Positions 19,761-28,204 of a stretch of 64,000 bases of DNA are shown here, one piece after another. The stretch spans positions 62,001 through 126,000 of the forward strand of contig JAJUFC010000005.1 in NCBI GenBank assembly GCA_029263855.1, given 5' to 3'. The notes beneath the pieces were generated by a model, which worked only from the letters and a program-made list of their open reading frames with translations, was not told the origin of the DNA and searched no databases. The stretch is from Candidatus Thermochlorobacteriaceae bacterium. Lineage in GTDB: Bacteria; Bacteroidota; Chlorobiia; Chlorobiales; Thermochlorobacteraceae. The position numbers and the translations under genes were made by a program. Numbering within the stretch: the stretch's first letter is position 1; every line of letters starts with the position of its first letter.

Positions 19761-20417
19761 CTAATTGCTTGCACTCGTTGAGGACGGCGCGAGTTTTTTG
19801 GAGAGGTCTGCTCCAAGCGTCGCATGCATCGTGCTTTCCATTGCGGGATTGCGGTGTAGAAGGTCTCGCAGTTCTTCTTTTGACCATGCAATCACGCGCG
19901 TTGGCTTCGTGGTTTTCACCGTTGCCGAGGGCAAATTTCCCGTGATGAAACTCATCTCTCCAACGAATGCGCCGTCTTTCAAACGCACCACTTCTTTGCC
20001 GTTGATAAGAATGCTCACTTCTCCGTTGTAAATGAGATAGACAAATTTGGTTTCTTTCTTTTCTGTAATGAGCGTCGCGCCCTCTTCGATATTCAGCCAC
20101 TTTGAAAGTCGCATGAGTTTTGCAAATTCAAGCGGCGAAAAATTCTTGAAAATCATTTGGTAAATTTCTTTCTGCTCCTCGCTGAACTCGATACCTCTGC
20201 GCTCCTGCCAAATGATGAAGAGTTGAACGATATTGACCGCCATAAACACGCCGTTCCAAAAAATTGGCGTCCACAGCGGCTCGGGAAGCACAAAGTAGTT
20301 GTAGATAATCCCTGCTGTGCATGCGACCACCGAAAGCATCCGCAAGTAGAAAATATCCCGAACGAGATACGATAGCGCAATCAAGGCAAAGGCAAGATGT
20401 CCGAAAAAATCCATCAT
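19761..20417 (-). CDS. Membrane protein with Popeye-like cyclic-nucleotide-binding domain
   Basis: A 218-residue protein. Three hydrophobic helices fill the first about 70 residues ('FGHLAFALIALSYLVRDIFY', then two more). A CNB-like beta-roll follows (about 95-190): 'WLNIEEGATLITEKKE', 'VYLIYNGEVSILINGKEV', 'LKDGAFVGEMSFITG' and 'ATVKTTKPTRVIAW'. The phosphate-binding cassette position reads 'GEMSFITGNLPSATV', so Glu is kept but the Arg typical of cAMP-binding CAP/PKA sites is replaced (Ala-Thr). Three helices plus this domain is the layout of vertebrate Popeye (POPDC) proteins and their bacterial homologues. The ligand and partner are unknown. The start gives 'MMDFFGHLAF'. Confidence 0.8.
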   Translation of the reverse strand: MMDFFGHLAFALIALSYLVRDIFYLRMLSVVACTAGIIYNYFVLPEPLWTPIFWNGVFMAVNIVQLFIIWQERRGIEFSEEQKEIYQMIFKNFSPLEFAKLMRLSKWLNIEEGATLITEKKETKFVYLIYNGEVSILINGKEVVRLKDGAFVGEMSFITGNLPSATVKTTKPTRVIAWSKEELRDLLHRNPAMESTMHATLGADLSKKLAPSSTSASN

Positions 20418-20549
20418 GATGTGTTTTGCTTCGCTGAATCATTGAAATAGCGGCGTGAAGTTACAACATTTGCGAAAACCATTTGTTGCTTTCCTTGAAA
20501 AGCGTATATTTGTGGCTCAAATTTTTAACACTCTATTTGAACACGCGCT

Positions 20550-20741
20550 ATGGCGAAGCAGCAATCCTTCGGAGATAAAGCCGCAAAAAAGAAAGCCGAC
20601 CTCAAGTTTAAGTCTGTGAAAATGGTCGTATCCAGCCGCTCTTCAAAGACGGGACAATGGCGTTTCAACGAAAAGTTCGTCAAAATTCCCATTGAAATGG
20701 ACGATGTCAAATTCCTTGAACAAGAATTGAAGAAGGCGTAA
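20550..20741 (+). CDS. Small conserved-looking basic protein
   Basis: 63 residues, Lys-rich ('GDKAAKKKADLKFKSVKMVV'), with a strand-turn-strand middle ('SKTGQWRFNEKFVKIP') and an acidic/basic helical end. No signal peptide or membrane segment. I do not recognise a family. It is supported as a gene by a clear start, protein-like codon use and its own strong terminator 9 nt after the stop. The size and charge suggest a nucleic-acid or ribosome-associated protein, which is speculation. Confidence 0.65.
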   Translation: MAKQQSFGDKAAKKKADLKFKSVKMVVSSRSSKTGQWRFNEKFVKIPIEMDDVKFLEQELKKA

Positions 20742-20749
20742 CTTCGTTT

Positions 20750-20778
20750 AGGCATTGACTATCAATGCCTTCTTTTTT
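20750..20778 (+). terminator. Rho-independent terminator
   Basis: A perfect 9-bp stem AGGCATTGA (20750-20758) / TCAATGCCT (20762-20770) with a 3-nt loop and T-rich tail to 20778, immediately after the 63-residue gene. It separates this gene from the metal-uptake module. Confidence 0.92.
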
Positions 20779-20819
20779 GGCTTGACGACAAATGCGAATC
20801 GCTTGCAAATTTTATTTTT

Positions 20820-21215
20820 ATGAAACCTCGCTTGTTTGAGCATATCAATTTAGACGCGCTCGGCTTTTCCGCGTCGGCAATTTGCGCAGTGCATTGCCTC
20901 TTGATGCCTTTTGTCATTACGCTTTTGCCGGTAATTGGACTCAGTTTTCTTGCGCACCCTGCTTTTGAAGCCACTTTAATTGTTTCAGGGTTGATTATCG
21001 GCGCGCTCTCGCTTTCGCATGGCTACTTGAAGCATCATCACAACCTCGCGCCCGTTCTGACGCTTAGCGTTGGCTTTGCCATCATCGCTATCGGTCATTT
21101 GGAGATCGTTGAGAATTATGAATTTTTAATCGTTTCGTTTGGCGCGAGCCTCGTGGCGACGGCGCACGTTTTGAACTACCGCTTGATGAAGCATGAAAAA
21201 CATTGCGCGCATTAA
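20820..21215 (+). CDS. MerC-domain membrane protein
   Basis: A 131-residue inner-membrane protein with four helices. 'LGFSASAICAVHCLLMPFV' contains the Cys-x(3)-Cys pair of the MerC family in the first helix, and 'SLSHGYLKHHHNLAP' gives a His-rich cytoplasmic or periplasmic loop. Bona fide MerC moves Hg(II), but chromosomal MerC-domain proteins of Bacteroidota often sit in zinc-uptake or zinc-responsive operons. Here it heads a run with a His/Cys secreted protein, a TonB receptor and a His-rich lipoprotein. A zinc or other transition-metal role is therefore inferred rather than mercury resistance; no merA/merR is near. Confidence 0.85.
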   Translation: MKPRLFEHINLDALGFSASAICAVHCLLMPFVITLLPVIGLSFLAHPAFEATLIVSGLIIGALSLSHGYLKHHHNLAPVLTLSVGFAIIAIGHLEIVENYEFLIVSFGASLVATAHVLNYRLMKHEKHCAH

Positions 21216-21226
21216 CCCTTGACTTG

Positions 21227-21520
21227 ATGGCGAAATTTTTGCTCCATAGTTTGCTTTCCCTCGCGCTTTCGCTTGCCTCGCTTACAAGCGCGCACCACCA
21301 CGAGCATTGCGACACGATGACGATTGCCGACATTTCAGAGAGCGATTCGCACTGCGACCTTTGCGCGATGAAATCTGCACTTCAAAGTTGCCAAGTTTCC
21401 AAACCAATTCCGATTACGGCTTCCCTTCCAAAATCAATTTCATTTCAGCCTTCCTTTACATCACACTTTGTTTTTCACCTTTCGCCTCACCTTCCCTCGC
21501 GCGCGCCGCCTTGCGCATAA
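21227..21520 (+). CDS. Small secreted His/Cys-rich protein
   Basis: 97 residues from the ATG at 21227 (an in-frame TTG at 21203 would overlap merC by 13 nt). Signal peptide about 1-22, then 'HHHEHCDTM', 'SHCDLCAMKSALQSC' and a terminal 'RAPPCA'. The H-C, C-x-x-C and PP features recall small periplasmic proteins found before TonB receptors in Bacteroidota (the HYC_CC_PP-type); I am only moderately sure of that match. The His and Cys residues suggest metal binding in the periplasm, in keeping with the neighbouring MerC protein and receptor. Confidence 0.7.
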   Translation: MAKFLLHSLLSLALSLASLTSAHHHEHCDTMTIADISESDSHCDLCAMKSALQSCQVSKPIPITASLPKSISFQPSFTSHFVFHLSPHLPSRAPPCA

Positions 21521-21606
21521 GTCAAACTCCCCTGCGATTCAATCTTAACAATCTTAACCGATTGCTTTTCGGAGCCTTTGGCGTTTGATGGTTTAACGAT
21601 TTGACT

Positions 21607-24057
21607 ATGCGTCGTCGCTTTTTTCTGATTTTAGTTTTCTTGTTGGAGGTTGCGGTCATTCTCAACGCACAATCTTCTCAACCCGCGAAGCCCGATGAAT
21701 GCAGGCTTTACGGAAAGGTCATTGATTTCAAAACGCAAGAGCCGCTTTTCGGCGCAAGCGTTGTGGCTTTGCCCTTGAAGCGCGGCACGGTTTCAAAAGA
21801 AAATGGCACTTATTCGCTCCTGCTTCCAAAAGGCGAGTATGAAGTTGAAGTTCGATTTGTGGGCTATCGCTCAAAGTCGGTTCGTGTAGTCTTGAACGCT
21901 GATAAGGAACTGAATTTCACGCTTGAAAGCGACGCGATTGAAACCGAAGAGGTGATTATTTCCACTGACCGCGACAAAGAAAAGTTGATGGAATCCTCTC
22001 AATCGTTTGATATGATGACGAAGGAAGATTTAGACAAACATCGTGGGCAGACTTTCGGCGAGAGCCTGAAAAACCTTGCGGGCGTGAGCGTTTTGCAGAC
22101 GGGCGTTTCCATCGCCAAGCCTGTGGTTCGCGGCTTGCACGGACAGCGCATCGTGATTATGAATGCAGGCGTTAAACAAGAAGGACAGCAATGGGGCGAT
22201 GAGCACGCGCCCGAAATCGACCCGTTTGCCGCTTCCGAAGTCCAACTCTTGCGCGGCGCGGCATCGGTGGAATATGGCGCGGACGCGATTGGCGGCGTGA
22301 TTCGCTCTGAACCCAAGCCGCTTTTTTTGAGCGACGAACTGCATGGCGAACTCTTCGCGAATTTTCTTGCGAACAATCGTCAGGGCGCGTTTTCGGGCTA
22401 CGTGGAGCGCGCGTTTGCAAACGGCTTCGCCTTTCGCGCGCAAGGCAGTTGGCGCAAAGCGGGCGATTCGTTCTCGCCCGATTACATCATCGCCAACACG
22501 GGCTTTTCGGAACTGAGCGGCTCCGTGATGCTCGGCTTAAAGCGCGATTGGGGAACGACGATGCTTTATTACAGCCGTTTCACCGCCGAACTTGGCATTT
22601 TTCGCGGCGCGCATATCGGCAATTTTTCCGACCTTGTTCGCGCCATTGAACTTGGCAATCCCGTTCCCGCTCTTCAACAAACGCCATTCAGTTACGACAT
22701 CGGATTGCCGCGCCAAGAAATCGCGCACGACTTGGTTTCACTACGCACCACCTTCGCGCCGTTTTCTTTTGGCACATTGAGCCTTGACGGCGGTTTTCAA
22801 CTCAATCAGCGCAAAGAATTTGACGCGCAACGCGCCGCAGTCCGATTAGGCATTCCCTCACTGAACCTTGTGCTTTCTACGGCTTCGCTTGATGCTAAAC
22901 TTCGCCACGTGCCGATTGGCAACTTCATTGGAACAGTCGGCATTTCAACAACGGCGCAGTTCAACAATATCGGTCGCAGTTTGGCTTACCTGATTCCGCC
23001 GTTTCAATCGCTTAATGTTGGCGCGTTTATTCGGGAAGAATACGTCGTTGAAGACGTGAGTTTTAATGTTGGATTGCGTTACGATATTCGCTCGCTTTGG
23101 GCATCGCCGCGCGTTTTTGACCGCAATGCGATGCGTCAAGTTTTCGTCGACGAACAGCGTTTGTTCCAAGCCGTTACGGCGAGTTTTGGGGTTGTTTATC
23201 AGTTCTCGCCGACTTGGTCGGTTGCGTCGAATGTCGGAACGGCGTGGCGACCGCCGTCCATCAACGAACTTTATAGCGACGGCGTGCATCACGGCACGGG
23301 GCAATATGAAGTCGGAGACCGCGCTCTCGGCGTTGAAAAAAGTTACAACCTTGATGCCACGCTTCGCCATCAAAGCGCGCGGTTTGAACTGGAAGCCTCG
23401 CTTTTTTACAATCACATTTCGGGATTCATTTTCCTTGAACCAACGGGCTTGATTCAAAGTCTGCGCGGATTTTTCCCCGCCTATCGCTATTCACAATCCG
23501 ACACGCGCCTCGCGGGCATTGACGCAACGGCGCGATACGCTTTGTTCGACTTCCTTCGTTTTGACGCGACATTCTCGCTTGTTCGTGGTCAAAACCTTGA
23601 CCGCAACGAGCCGACCATCAACATGCCGCAAGATAGGCTTCGCGCAATCGCGCATGTTCACCTCTTCGATGCAGAATCCATCAAAGACGCATACGTCGAG
23701 TTTGGAGCGACGGCGGCGCGACGGCAAACGCACGTGCCCTTTGTTGCGCGCGATACGCTCCGACAACCCAACTCGCTTATCGCGGGCTTGTTCCCTGAAC
23801 TGCCGGAAGCCGACGCGATTGCGCGCTACGACAACGTTCTCCGACTTCTGACGCTCGCGCCGCCGGGCTATGTGATTTGGGAACTGAACGCGGGCGCAAC
23901 CGTTCAACTCGGCTCGCTTCCACTTAAAATCGTTGTTTCGGCGCAAAATCTCTTCAACGCTCGTTATCGCGATTATTTAAGCCGATTTCGGCTCTATGCC
24001 GACGACATGGGACGAAACATAATTGTGCGGCTTCAAATGCCGTTTGGAGCTTCTTAG
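21607..24057 (+). CDS. TonB-dependent receptor of a probable metal-uptake module
   Basis: 816 residues from the ATG at 21607 (a TTG two codons earlier is in frame). Signal peptide about 1-23. A carboxypeptidase-regulatory-like domain follows ('LYGKVIDFKTQEPLFGASVVAL', about 33-110), then the plug ('GESLKNLAGVSVLQTG', 'PVVRGLHGQRIVIMNAGV', 'EYGADAIGGVI') and a large barrel. The plug type is close to receptors for metals or metallophores rather than SusC glycans. Neighbours (MerC, His/Cys protein, His-rich lipoprotein) point to a metal ion or its complex as substrate; this is inference. The C-terminus ends 'NIIVRLQMPFGAS'. Confidence 0.88.
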   Translation: MRRRFFLILVFLLEVAVILNAQSSQPAKPDECRLYGKVIDFKTQEPLFGASVVALPLKRGTVSKENGTYSLLLPKGEYEVEVRFVGYRSKSVRVVLNADKELNFTLESDAIETEEVIISTDRDKEKLMESSQSFDMMTKEDLDKHRGQTFGESLKNLAGVSVLQTGVSIAKPVVRGLHGQRIVIMNAGVKQEGQQWGDEHAPEIDPFAASEVQLLRGAASVEYGADAIGGVIRSEPKPLFLSDELHGELFANFLANNRQGAFSGYVERAFANGFAFRAQGSWRKAGDSFSPDYIIANTGFSELSGSVMLGLKRDWGTTMLYYSRFTAELGIFRGAHIGNFSDLVRAIELGNPVPALQQTPFSYDIGLPRQEIAHDLVSLRTTFAPFSFGTLSLDGGFQLNQRKEFDAQRAAVRLGIPSLNLVLSTASLDAKLRHVPIGNFIGTVGISTTAQFNNIGRSLAYLIPPFQSLNVGAFIREEYVVEDVSFNVGLRYDIRSLWASPRVFDRNAMRQVFVDEQRLFQAVTASFGVVYQFSPTWSVASNVGTAWRPPSINELYSDGVHHGTGQYEVGDRALGVEKSYNLDATLRHQSARFELEASLFYNHISGFIFLEPTGLIQSLRGFFPAYRYSQSDTRLAGIDATARYALFDFLRFDATFSLVRGQNLDRNEPTINMPQDRLRAIAHVHLFDAESIKDAYVEFGATAARRQTHVPFVARDTLRQPNSLIAGLFPELPEADAIARYDNVLRLLTLAPPGYVIWELNAGATVQLGSLPLKIVVSAQNLFNARYRDYLSRFRLYADDMGRNIIVRLQMPFGAS

Positions 24058-24101
24058 CTGTTCTTTCAACCACTTTTCTTTAACTCAAACACGTAATACA
24101 C

Positions 24102-24671
24102 ATGCGTAAGTCACACTTTTCACTCATTATGCTTGCCTTGATTGCAAGCCTTTCACTCGTTCAACAAGGCTGTGAGCACGACCACGACGAGAACAAGCAT
24201 GGCAACATCACCACATTGGAAGTGATTCTGACCGATGATAGCACCGAAGTGCGTGCCAAAGCCATTGACCTTGATGGCGACGGCGGCAATCCGCCCGTTG
24301 TTCAAACGCTTACCTTGCAAGCAGGACGATCCTACACAGGACGCATTGAACTGCTTGACGAAAGCGTTAATCCGCCCGTTTCGCGCACAGCGGAAATCGA
24401 GCGCGATGCCGACACACACCTCTTCCGCTTTACAGTGCTTGCAGGCGCACAAGGCAGAGTGATTATCTCAAACCTTAATCTCGACTCCAAAGGTCAGCCT
24501 TTCGGCATGCGCTTCAACTTGCAAGTTACCAGTGGCGGCGCGGCGAATGGCGAACTGCAAATTCTGCTTGAACATCACGACACGGGCGATAAAGGCGCGG
24601 GCGTTTTTGATACCGACATTGAAGCAGTATTTCCTGTTGTGATTCAAGCCGCTACGATTGCTTCTAACTAA
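24102..24671 (+). CDS. His-rich surface lipoprotein, partner of TonB receptor
   Basis: 189 residues. Lipoprotein signal with lipobox 'VQQGC' (Cys24), directly followed by the metal-ligand-rich segment 'EHDHDENKHGN'. The body is beta-rich ('VQTLTLQAGRSYTGRIELLDE', cut here at 20 residues: positions about 66-90) with no Cys. It resembles the small lipoproteins that sit beside metal TonB receptors in Bacteroidota. The His/Asp cluster at the lipid anchor could capture metal and pass it to the receptor. It starts 44 nt after the receptor stop and is probably cotranscribed. Confidence 0.72.
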   Translation: MRKSHFSLIMLALIASLSLVQQGCEHDHDENKHGNITTLEVILTDDSTEVRAKAIDLDGDGGNPPVVQTLTLQAGRSYTGRIELLDESVNPPVSRTAEIERDADTHLFRFTVLAGAQGRVIISNLNLDSKGQPFGMRFNLQVTSGGAANGELQILLEHHDTGDKGAGVFDTDIEAVFPVVIQAATIASN

Positions 24672-24698
24672 TTTTTCCAACAACCAAACTCACTTGAA

Positions 24699-25244
24699 AT
24701 GAAACGCATTAGCATTTTAATCGCTCTGTTCTTTCTCTCGCTTTCGGCAAACGCGCAAGTTCCGGGCATCGGTTTGTCGGCGGGAGTCGGCGGCGGATTG
24801 GCTTTGGGGCAAGGCGATTTCAGCGACGCATCGGGCTACAACCTTGGTTTCAAAGCCAAATTGTCGCTCCCTGCTGTGCCGCTTCGTCCGGTAGTGATTG
24901 CGGGATACAACAACTTTTCACGCGAAGGCATTACCCTTCAAAATCGCATTCTCACCTTCGGCGCGGGCGTGGAGTATTCGCCGATTTCCTTTGGCATCGT
25001 CTCGCCTTACGTCGGTCTTGACGCCGCAATGAACATTTTGAGCTCGAATGCGACTGATGCACACGGCGTAACGCGCTTTGGCGGCGGCATTGGCGTTGGC
25101 GCGGAACTCAACCTTCCCGCCTTCCCTGTTTCCTTTGACCTCGAAGCCAAGTATCGCTTCAACAATTTTGTTGGAAAAATGGAAACCGAACTCGGACGCA
25201 ACCACTTGCAAATCGGCGTTACGCTCGGATTCAAACTCTTTTGA
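24699..25244 (+). CDS. Small outer-membrane beta-barrel protein
   Basis: 181 residues with signal peptide ending 'LSANAQ' (about 1-20) and Gly-rich amphipathic strands. It closes with 'HLQIGVTLGFKLF', a typical last barrel strand with terminal Phe. It resembles the barrel at 15199 in layout. As last gene of the metal-uptake run, ahead of the terminator at 25282, it may help passage or anchoring, but no function can be read. Confidence 0.75.
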   Translation: MKRISILIALFFLSLSANAQVPGIGLSAGVGGGLALGQGDFSDASGYNLGFKAKLSLPAVPLRPVVIAGYNNFSREGITLQNRILTFGAGVEYSPISFGIVSPYVGLDAAMNILSSNATDAHGVTRFGGGIGVGAELNLPAFPVSFDLEAKYRFNNFVGKMETELGRNHLQIGVTLGFKLF

Positions 25245-25281
25245 TTCGTAGTCTCTTTGTTCTTTTTTTCCTTTGTTGGTG

Positions 25282-25314
25282 GTCGGATCAGCGCAAGTTG
25301 AGCCGACTTTTTTT
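25282..25314 (+). terminator. Rho-independent terminator
   Basis: GTCGG (25282-25286) pairs with CCGAC (25303-25307), extended across one mismatch by TCA/TGA (25288-25290 / 25299-25301), followed by seven T. It ends the MerC-receptor-barrel unit. Confidence 0.85.
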
Positions 25315-25418
25315 ATAGGGTTCTCAGTTTTTCCCCTGCGAAACTTTTTTCATTCTTCGCTCGGTTAATATCGTGCCGTCAATACGGCGTTTTAATCAAC
25401 CTAAACTTCATCGTCAGC

Positions 25419-26069
25419 ATGCTCATCAGTATCTCAGCGAAACTTATTATGGTTTTAATTGGCGCTTCAAAGGTCGGCATTCTCGGTTTGCTCATTGGTT
25501 CTGCGATTAGCAACAGTGCCTCGTCAGCCGTTTCGGTTGAGATTGGCAAGCCTGCTCCCGCGTTCACGCTCAAAAACGTTGACGGAAAAGACGTGAGCCT
25601 TTCGGAGTTCAAAGGCAAAATCGTCGTGTTAGAATGGACGAATCCGGGTTGCCCGTTTGTCGTCGGTCATTACAAGAACGGCAACATGCCGAAACTGCAA
25701 AAGGAACTTGCCAACAAGGGCGTGGTGTGGCTTGCGATTAACTCCACGAACAAAAATCACAAAGATTATCTAACCGCTTCCGAGTTCAAAGCGCAAATGG
25801 CGGAGTGGAAAGCCAACGCTTCGCACTATTTGCTTGACGAAGACGGAAAAGTCGGAAAGATGTTTGACGCGAAAACCACGCCGCATATGTTTGTCATTGA
25901 CAAGAACGGAAACCTTGCTTACATGGGCGCGATTGACGACGACCGCTCCACTAACGGCGGTAAAGATGCCAAAGTCAATTATGTCAAAAAGGCTGTCGAA
26001 GAACTCTTGGCGGGCAAAGAGGTTTCGGAAAAAGCGACGAAACAATATGGATGTAGCATCAAATACTAA
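25419..26069 (+). CDS. Membrane-anchored thioredoxin-like/peroxiredoxin family protein
   Basis: 216 residues. The N-terminal helix (about 8-38) acts as signal or anchor; an internal ATG at 25449 is a possible alternative start. The AhpC/TSA-like fold begins at 'VEIGKPAPAFTLKNVDG' and has a single catalytic-type Cys in 'TNPGCPFV', lacking the second Cys of a CXXC. 'TTPHMFVID' gives the cis-Pro region (here Thr-Thr-Pro). This is the 'redoxin domain' type often found periplasmically in Bacteroidota. It probably reduces a peroxide or carries thiols, but without a resolving Cys nearby the partner is unknown. A Cys near the C-terminus ('QYGCSIKY') could resolve. Confidence 0.85.
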   Translation: MLISISAKLIMVLIGASKVGILGLLIGSAISNSASSAVSVEIGKPAPAFTLKNVDGKDVSLSEFKGKIVVLEWTNPGCPFVVGHYKNGNMPKLQKELANKGVVWLAINSTNKNHKDYLTASEFKAQMAEWKANASHYLLDEDGKVGKMFDAKTTPHMFVIDKNGNLAYMGAIDDDRSTNGGKDAKVNYVKKAVEELLAGKEVSEKATKQYGCSIKY

Positions 26070-26091
26070 AGTCTACCGATTCCAGATTCAG

Positions 26092-26121
26092 AACGCCGAC
26101 TAACCCATCGGCGTTTTTTTT
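26092..26121 (+). terminator. Rho-independent terminator
   Basis: A perfect 8-bp stem AACGCCGA (26092-26099) / TCGGCGTT (26108-26115) with an 8-nt loop and eight T, 22 nt after the redoxin stop. Confidence 0.93.
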
Positions 26122-26132
26122 GTTTATCTGGA

Positions 26133-26513
26133 TTATATCGCGCTTTTTTTCAAAAATAATTTTCTGCGAAACTCCACGCTTTTCCTGAGCACGTTGAAAT
26201 CCAACGGTTTGCGATGAAATTCATCGATATCTCTTTGTCGGAGCATCATTTGAATGTCCTCGAAATCGGTAAAGCCTGAAATCAAAATCACTTGAAAATC
26301 TTTATTGAGGGCTTTGATTTGTCGCGCCACTTGTCCGCCGTTCATTTCAGGCATGCGATAATCCACGATGAAGACTTGCGCAGAGAACGGTTCAGCCTCA
26401 GTAAACTTGATGGCTTCAATCGGCGACTGAAAATATTTGACGGAATAAGTTTCATCAAATACATCAGATATGGTTTCGCCCACTGATGGGTCATCGTCAA
26501 TGACAATTAGCAT
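26133..26513 (-). CDS. Single-domain response regulator
   Basis: 126 residues, a receiver domain only. Acidic residues D6-D8 ('VIDDDPS'), phosphoacceptor D51 in 'IVDYRMPEMNG', switch Ser in 'ILISGFTD' and Lys in 'HRKPLDFNVL' are all in place. The 'YRMPEMNG' plus 'ISGF-D' pattern is that of receivers feeding phosphodiesterase or phosphatase outputs, but here no output is attached. It lies 20 nt downstream of the GWxTD gene on the same strand. Confidence 0.9.
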   Translation of the reverse strand: MLIVIDDDPSVGETISDVFDETYSVKYFQSPIEAIKFTEAEPFSAQVFIVDYRMPEMNGGQVARQIKALNKDFQVILISGFTDFEDIQMMLRQRDIDEFHRKPLDFNVLRKSVEFRRKLFLKKSAI

Positions 26514-26533
26514 AATCCGTTTTAATTGAAAGA

Positions 26534-27895
26534 TTATTCGTTTTCGAGTTGCGATTCAGAGACAAGTTCGTAATTGCCCGTGTTGGTAATATCAGAGAAT
26601 ACGAATCGTTTGTTGAGGTTTTTGTAAATCCATATTTCTCGCGTTGGGCGGTTGAGCGGGAACTCACGCGAGACTTCGGTTGGTTTTCCGAAGCGGATAT
26701 AAACGCGCCCTCTATCGGTTCGCCAGCCGAACTCGCGGTTGGTGTAAAAGTTGAAAAAGGTATAATCAACCCGTCTGAAAAATTCTTCTAAGGCTTCGTT
26801 GAACTCGGTATCGGGCGTTGGGTCATGTGTTTTCCAGAAGGCAAGAAATTTGCGGCGTTGTTCAGCGGCGTTGCCATCTAAGAGGTTTCCTGATTCGTCG
26901 TTTGTAATCATAATGCCTTCCATCAAGCGCACGGCGAGTTCAATATCGTAGAGCGGATAGGGCATGTTTATCCAAGCGTTGTCGAATTCTTTTTTGACCT
27001 CTACTACCCCACCCTTTTCAGAGACAACCCTCACTTTGAGCACATACCTTGCGTTTGCAATCGCTTTGGCATTGAAATCAACGAATGCAAGAAGTTCTGC
27101 GGTTGCTTTTTTTCCTCGTTTTGCAATCAAAATGGCTTCGTCAGTTAAATCTTGCAGTTCCTTCGTGTAAAAGAGACTACTCGATGAAATTTTTCCTGAT
27201 GCAACCGGAATTTCTCGTTGGTCTTGTTTTTCGAGGAGTTGATAGGAAACCTCACGAAGCGTGTCGGAATCGAGGTGAATGTAGAGCATGGCTACATAGT
27301 CTCGCCCAAACACGCCATTTCCTGAAACGCCAAGCGGCTCAATACAAATTGAATCGTTTGTGATTTTCGGTCGGTCAATGAATAAAAGTTGCGACGCTTT
27401 GATTCCGCCTTGTTTGCTCATCGCGGTTTCGGCAGAAAGTTTGAGCGTTTGGCGGTCCATTCGGAGCGACTTTTGGAGGTCGTTGTTCGTTACTTCAACC
27501 GCCACTTCATAGTCGCCTTTTTTCAGCGGCAAGATGAAAACCGTCTCTACAAATTCAGTTCGATTTAAGGTTTCTTCGTGAGAATTTACCGTAACGATTT
27601 TGCGGCGAATGTTGCGCGTAACGGCGACATTCCTTTGAAGAATTTCGGTCGTGAAGGTGAGGTCGGTCGAGAACTTTCCGTCGGCGTTTCGGACGAAAAA
27701 CGAGTTGTCGTAAGACAGGCGAATGTTGCCAATGAGTTTGAGCGAGTCGCTATGCGAAGCGGGGAGCGCGATAAATTCAGCAAAGAATTGCGGGCGACGA
27801 TACTTCTGCACAATGTCCATATAGCGTTCCTGCGCGCTTGACATTGTGCTGAAAAACAGAAGCGCAAGCGGCAGAGTAAGAAAAATTCGCGTCAT
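26534..27895 (-). CDS. GWxTD domain-containing protein
   Basis: 453 residues from the ATG at 27895, which gives a clean signal peptide (to 'MSSAQ'); an upstream in-frame start at 27928 would bury it. The C-terminal third contains 'EFFRRVDYTFFNFYTNREFGWRTDRGRVYIRFGKP', described here by its parts: the GWxTD motif is 'GWRTDRGRVYIRFG'. The family is almost confined to FCB-group bacteria and gliding or predatory relatives and has no proven role. The N-terminal portion is beta-rich and may be an Ig-like domain. Periplasmic or surface location is predicted. Confidence 0.88.
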   Translation of the reverse strand: MTRIFLTLPLALLFFSTMSSAQERYMDIVQKYRRPQFFAEFIALPASHSDSLKLIGNIRLSYDNSFFVRNADGKFSTDLTFTTEILQRNVAVTRNIRRKIVTVNSHEETLNRTEFVETVFILPLKKGDYEVAVEVTNNDLQKSLRMDRQTLKLSAETAMSKQGGIKASQLLFIDRPKITNDSICIEPLGVSGNGVFGRDYVAMLYIHLDSDTLREVSYQLLEKQDQREIPVASGKISSSSLFYTKELQDLTDEAILIAKRGKKATAELLAFVDFNAKAIANARYVLKVRVVSEKGGVVEVKKEFDNAWINMPYPLYDIELAVRLMEGIMITNDESGNLLDGNAAEQRRKFLAFWKTHDPTPDTEFNEALEEFFRRVDYTFFNFYTNREFGWRTDRGRVYIRFGKPTEVSREFPLNRPTREIWIYKNLNKRFVFSDITNTGNYELVSESQLENE

Positions 27896-27979
27896 GTCTT
27901 GTTTAGTCGCATGAAGTTGGAGCGTCAATTAAGTTGTGAATTTACGAAAAAACGGGCGCGATTTGCGTTACGATTTGCT

Positions 27980-28019
27980 AAAAAAATAGTGGGTAGCCCC
28001 CCTAACTAGGCTACCCACT
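27980..28019 (-). terminator. Strong hairpin with T-tract on the minus strand, upstream of smpB
   Basis: An 11-bp perfect stem (27988-27998 with 28009-28019; AGTGGGTAGCC/GGCTACCCACT) has a 10-nt loop. Read on the minus strand it is followed by ATTTTTTT, so it has all the features of a rho-independent terminator in that direction. No minus-strand gene lies immediately upstream of it; the nearest, the methylase, ends at 28730 beyond smpB. It could end a read-through antisense transcript or an unrecognised small RNA. No other gene-like structure was found in 27896-28204. Confidence 0.55.
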
Positions 28020-28204
28020 GCGGCTGGAGAGAAGTGTAAGAAAGAACTTATATGATGCAAATCACAAACATCGTGCCACTTCGCGTTAGCGTCTTATCGC
28101 TCATCACAATTCTTTGTTTTTTCGCTATTATTGCAAACTTTTTCGCGAGCGATAAGCGCAGGTGCGCAATTTTTTTCAATCTGTCTGAATATTTTTCTTA
28201 CCAA

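Noticed and set aside
26041-26130. Possible bidirectional terminator for the redoxin and response-regulator genes
   Set aside because: A T-tract exists on the plus side only; called for the plus-strand gene.
28052-28204. In-frame 51-residue extension before smpB
   Set aside because: Not part of the SmpB family; probable chance open frame, with the normal start at 28205.
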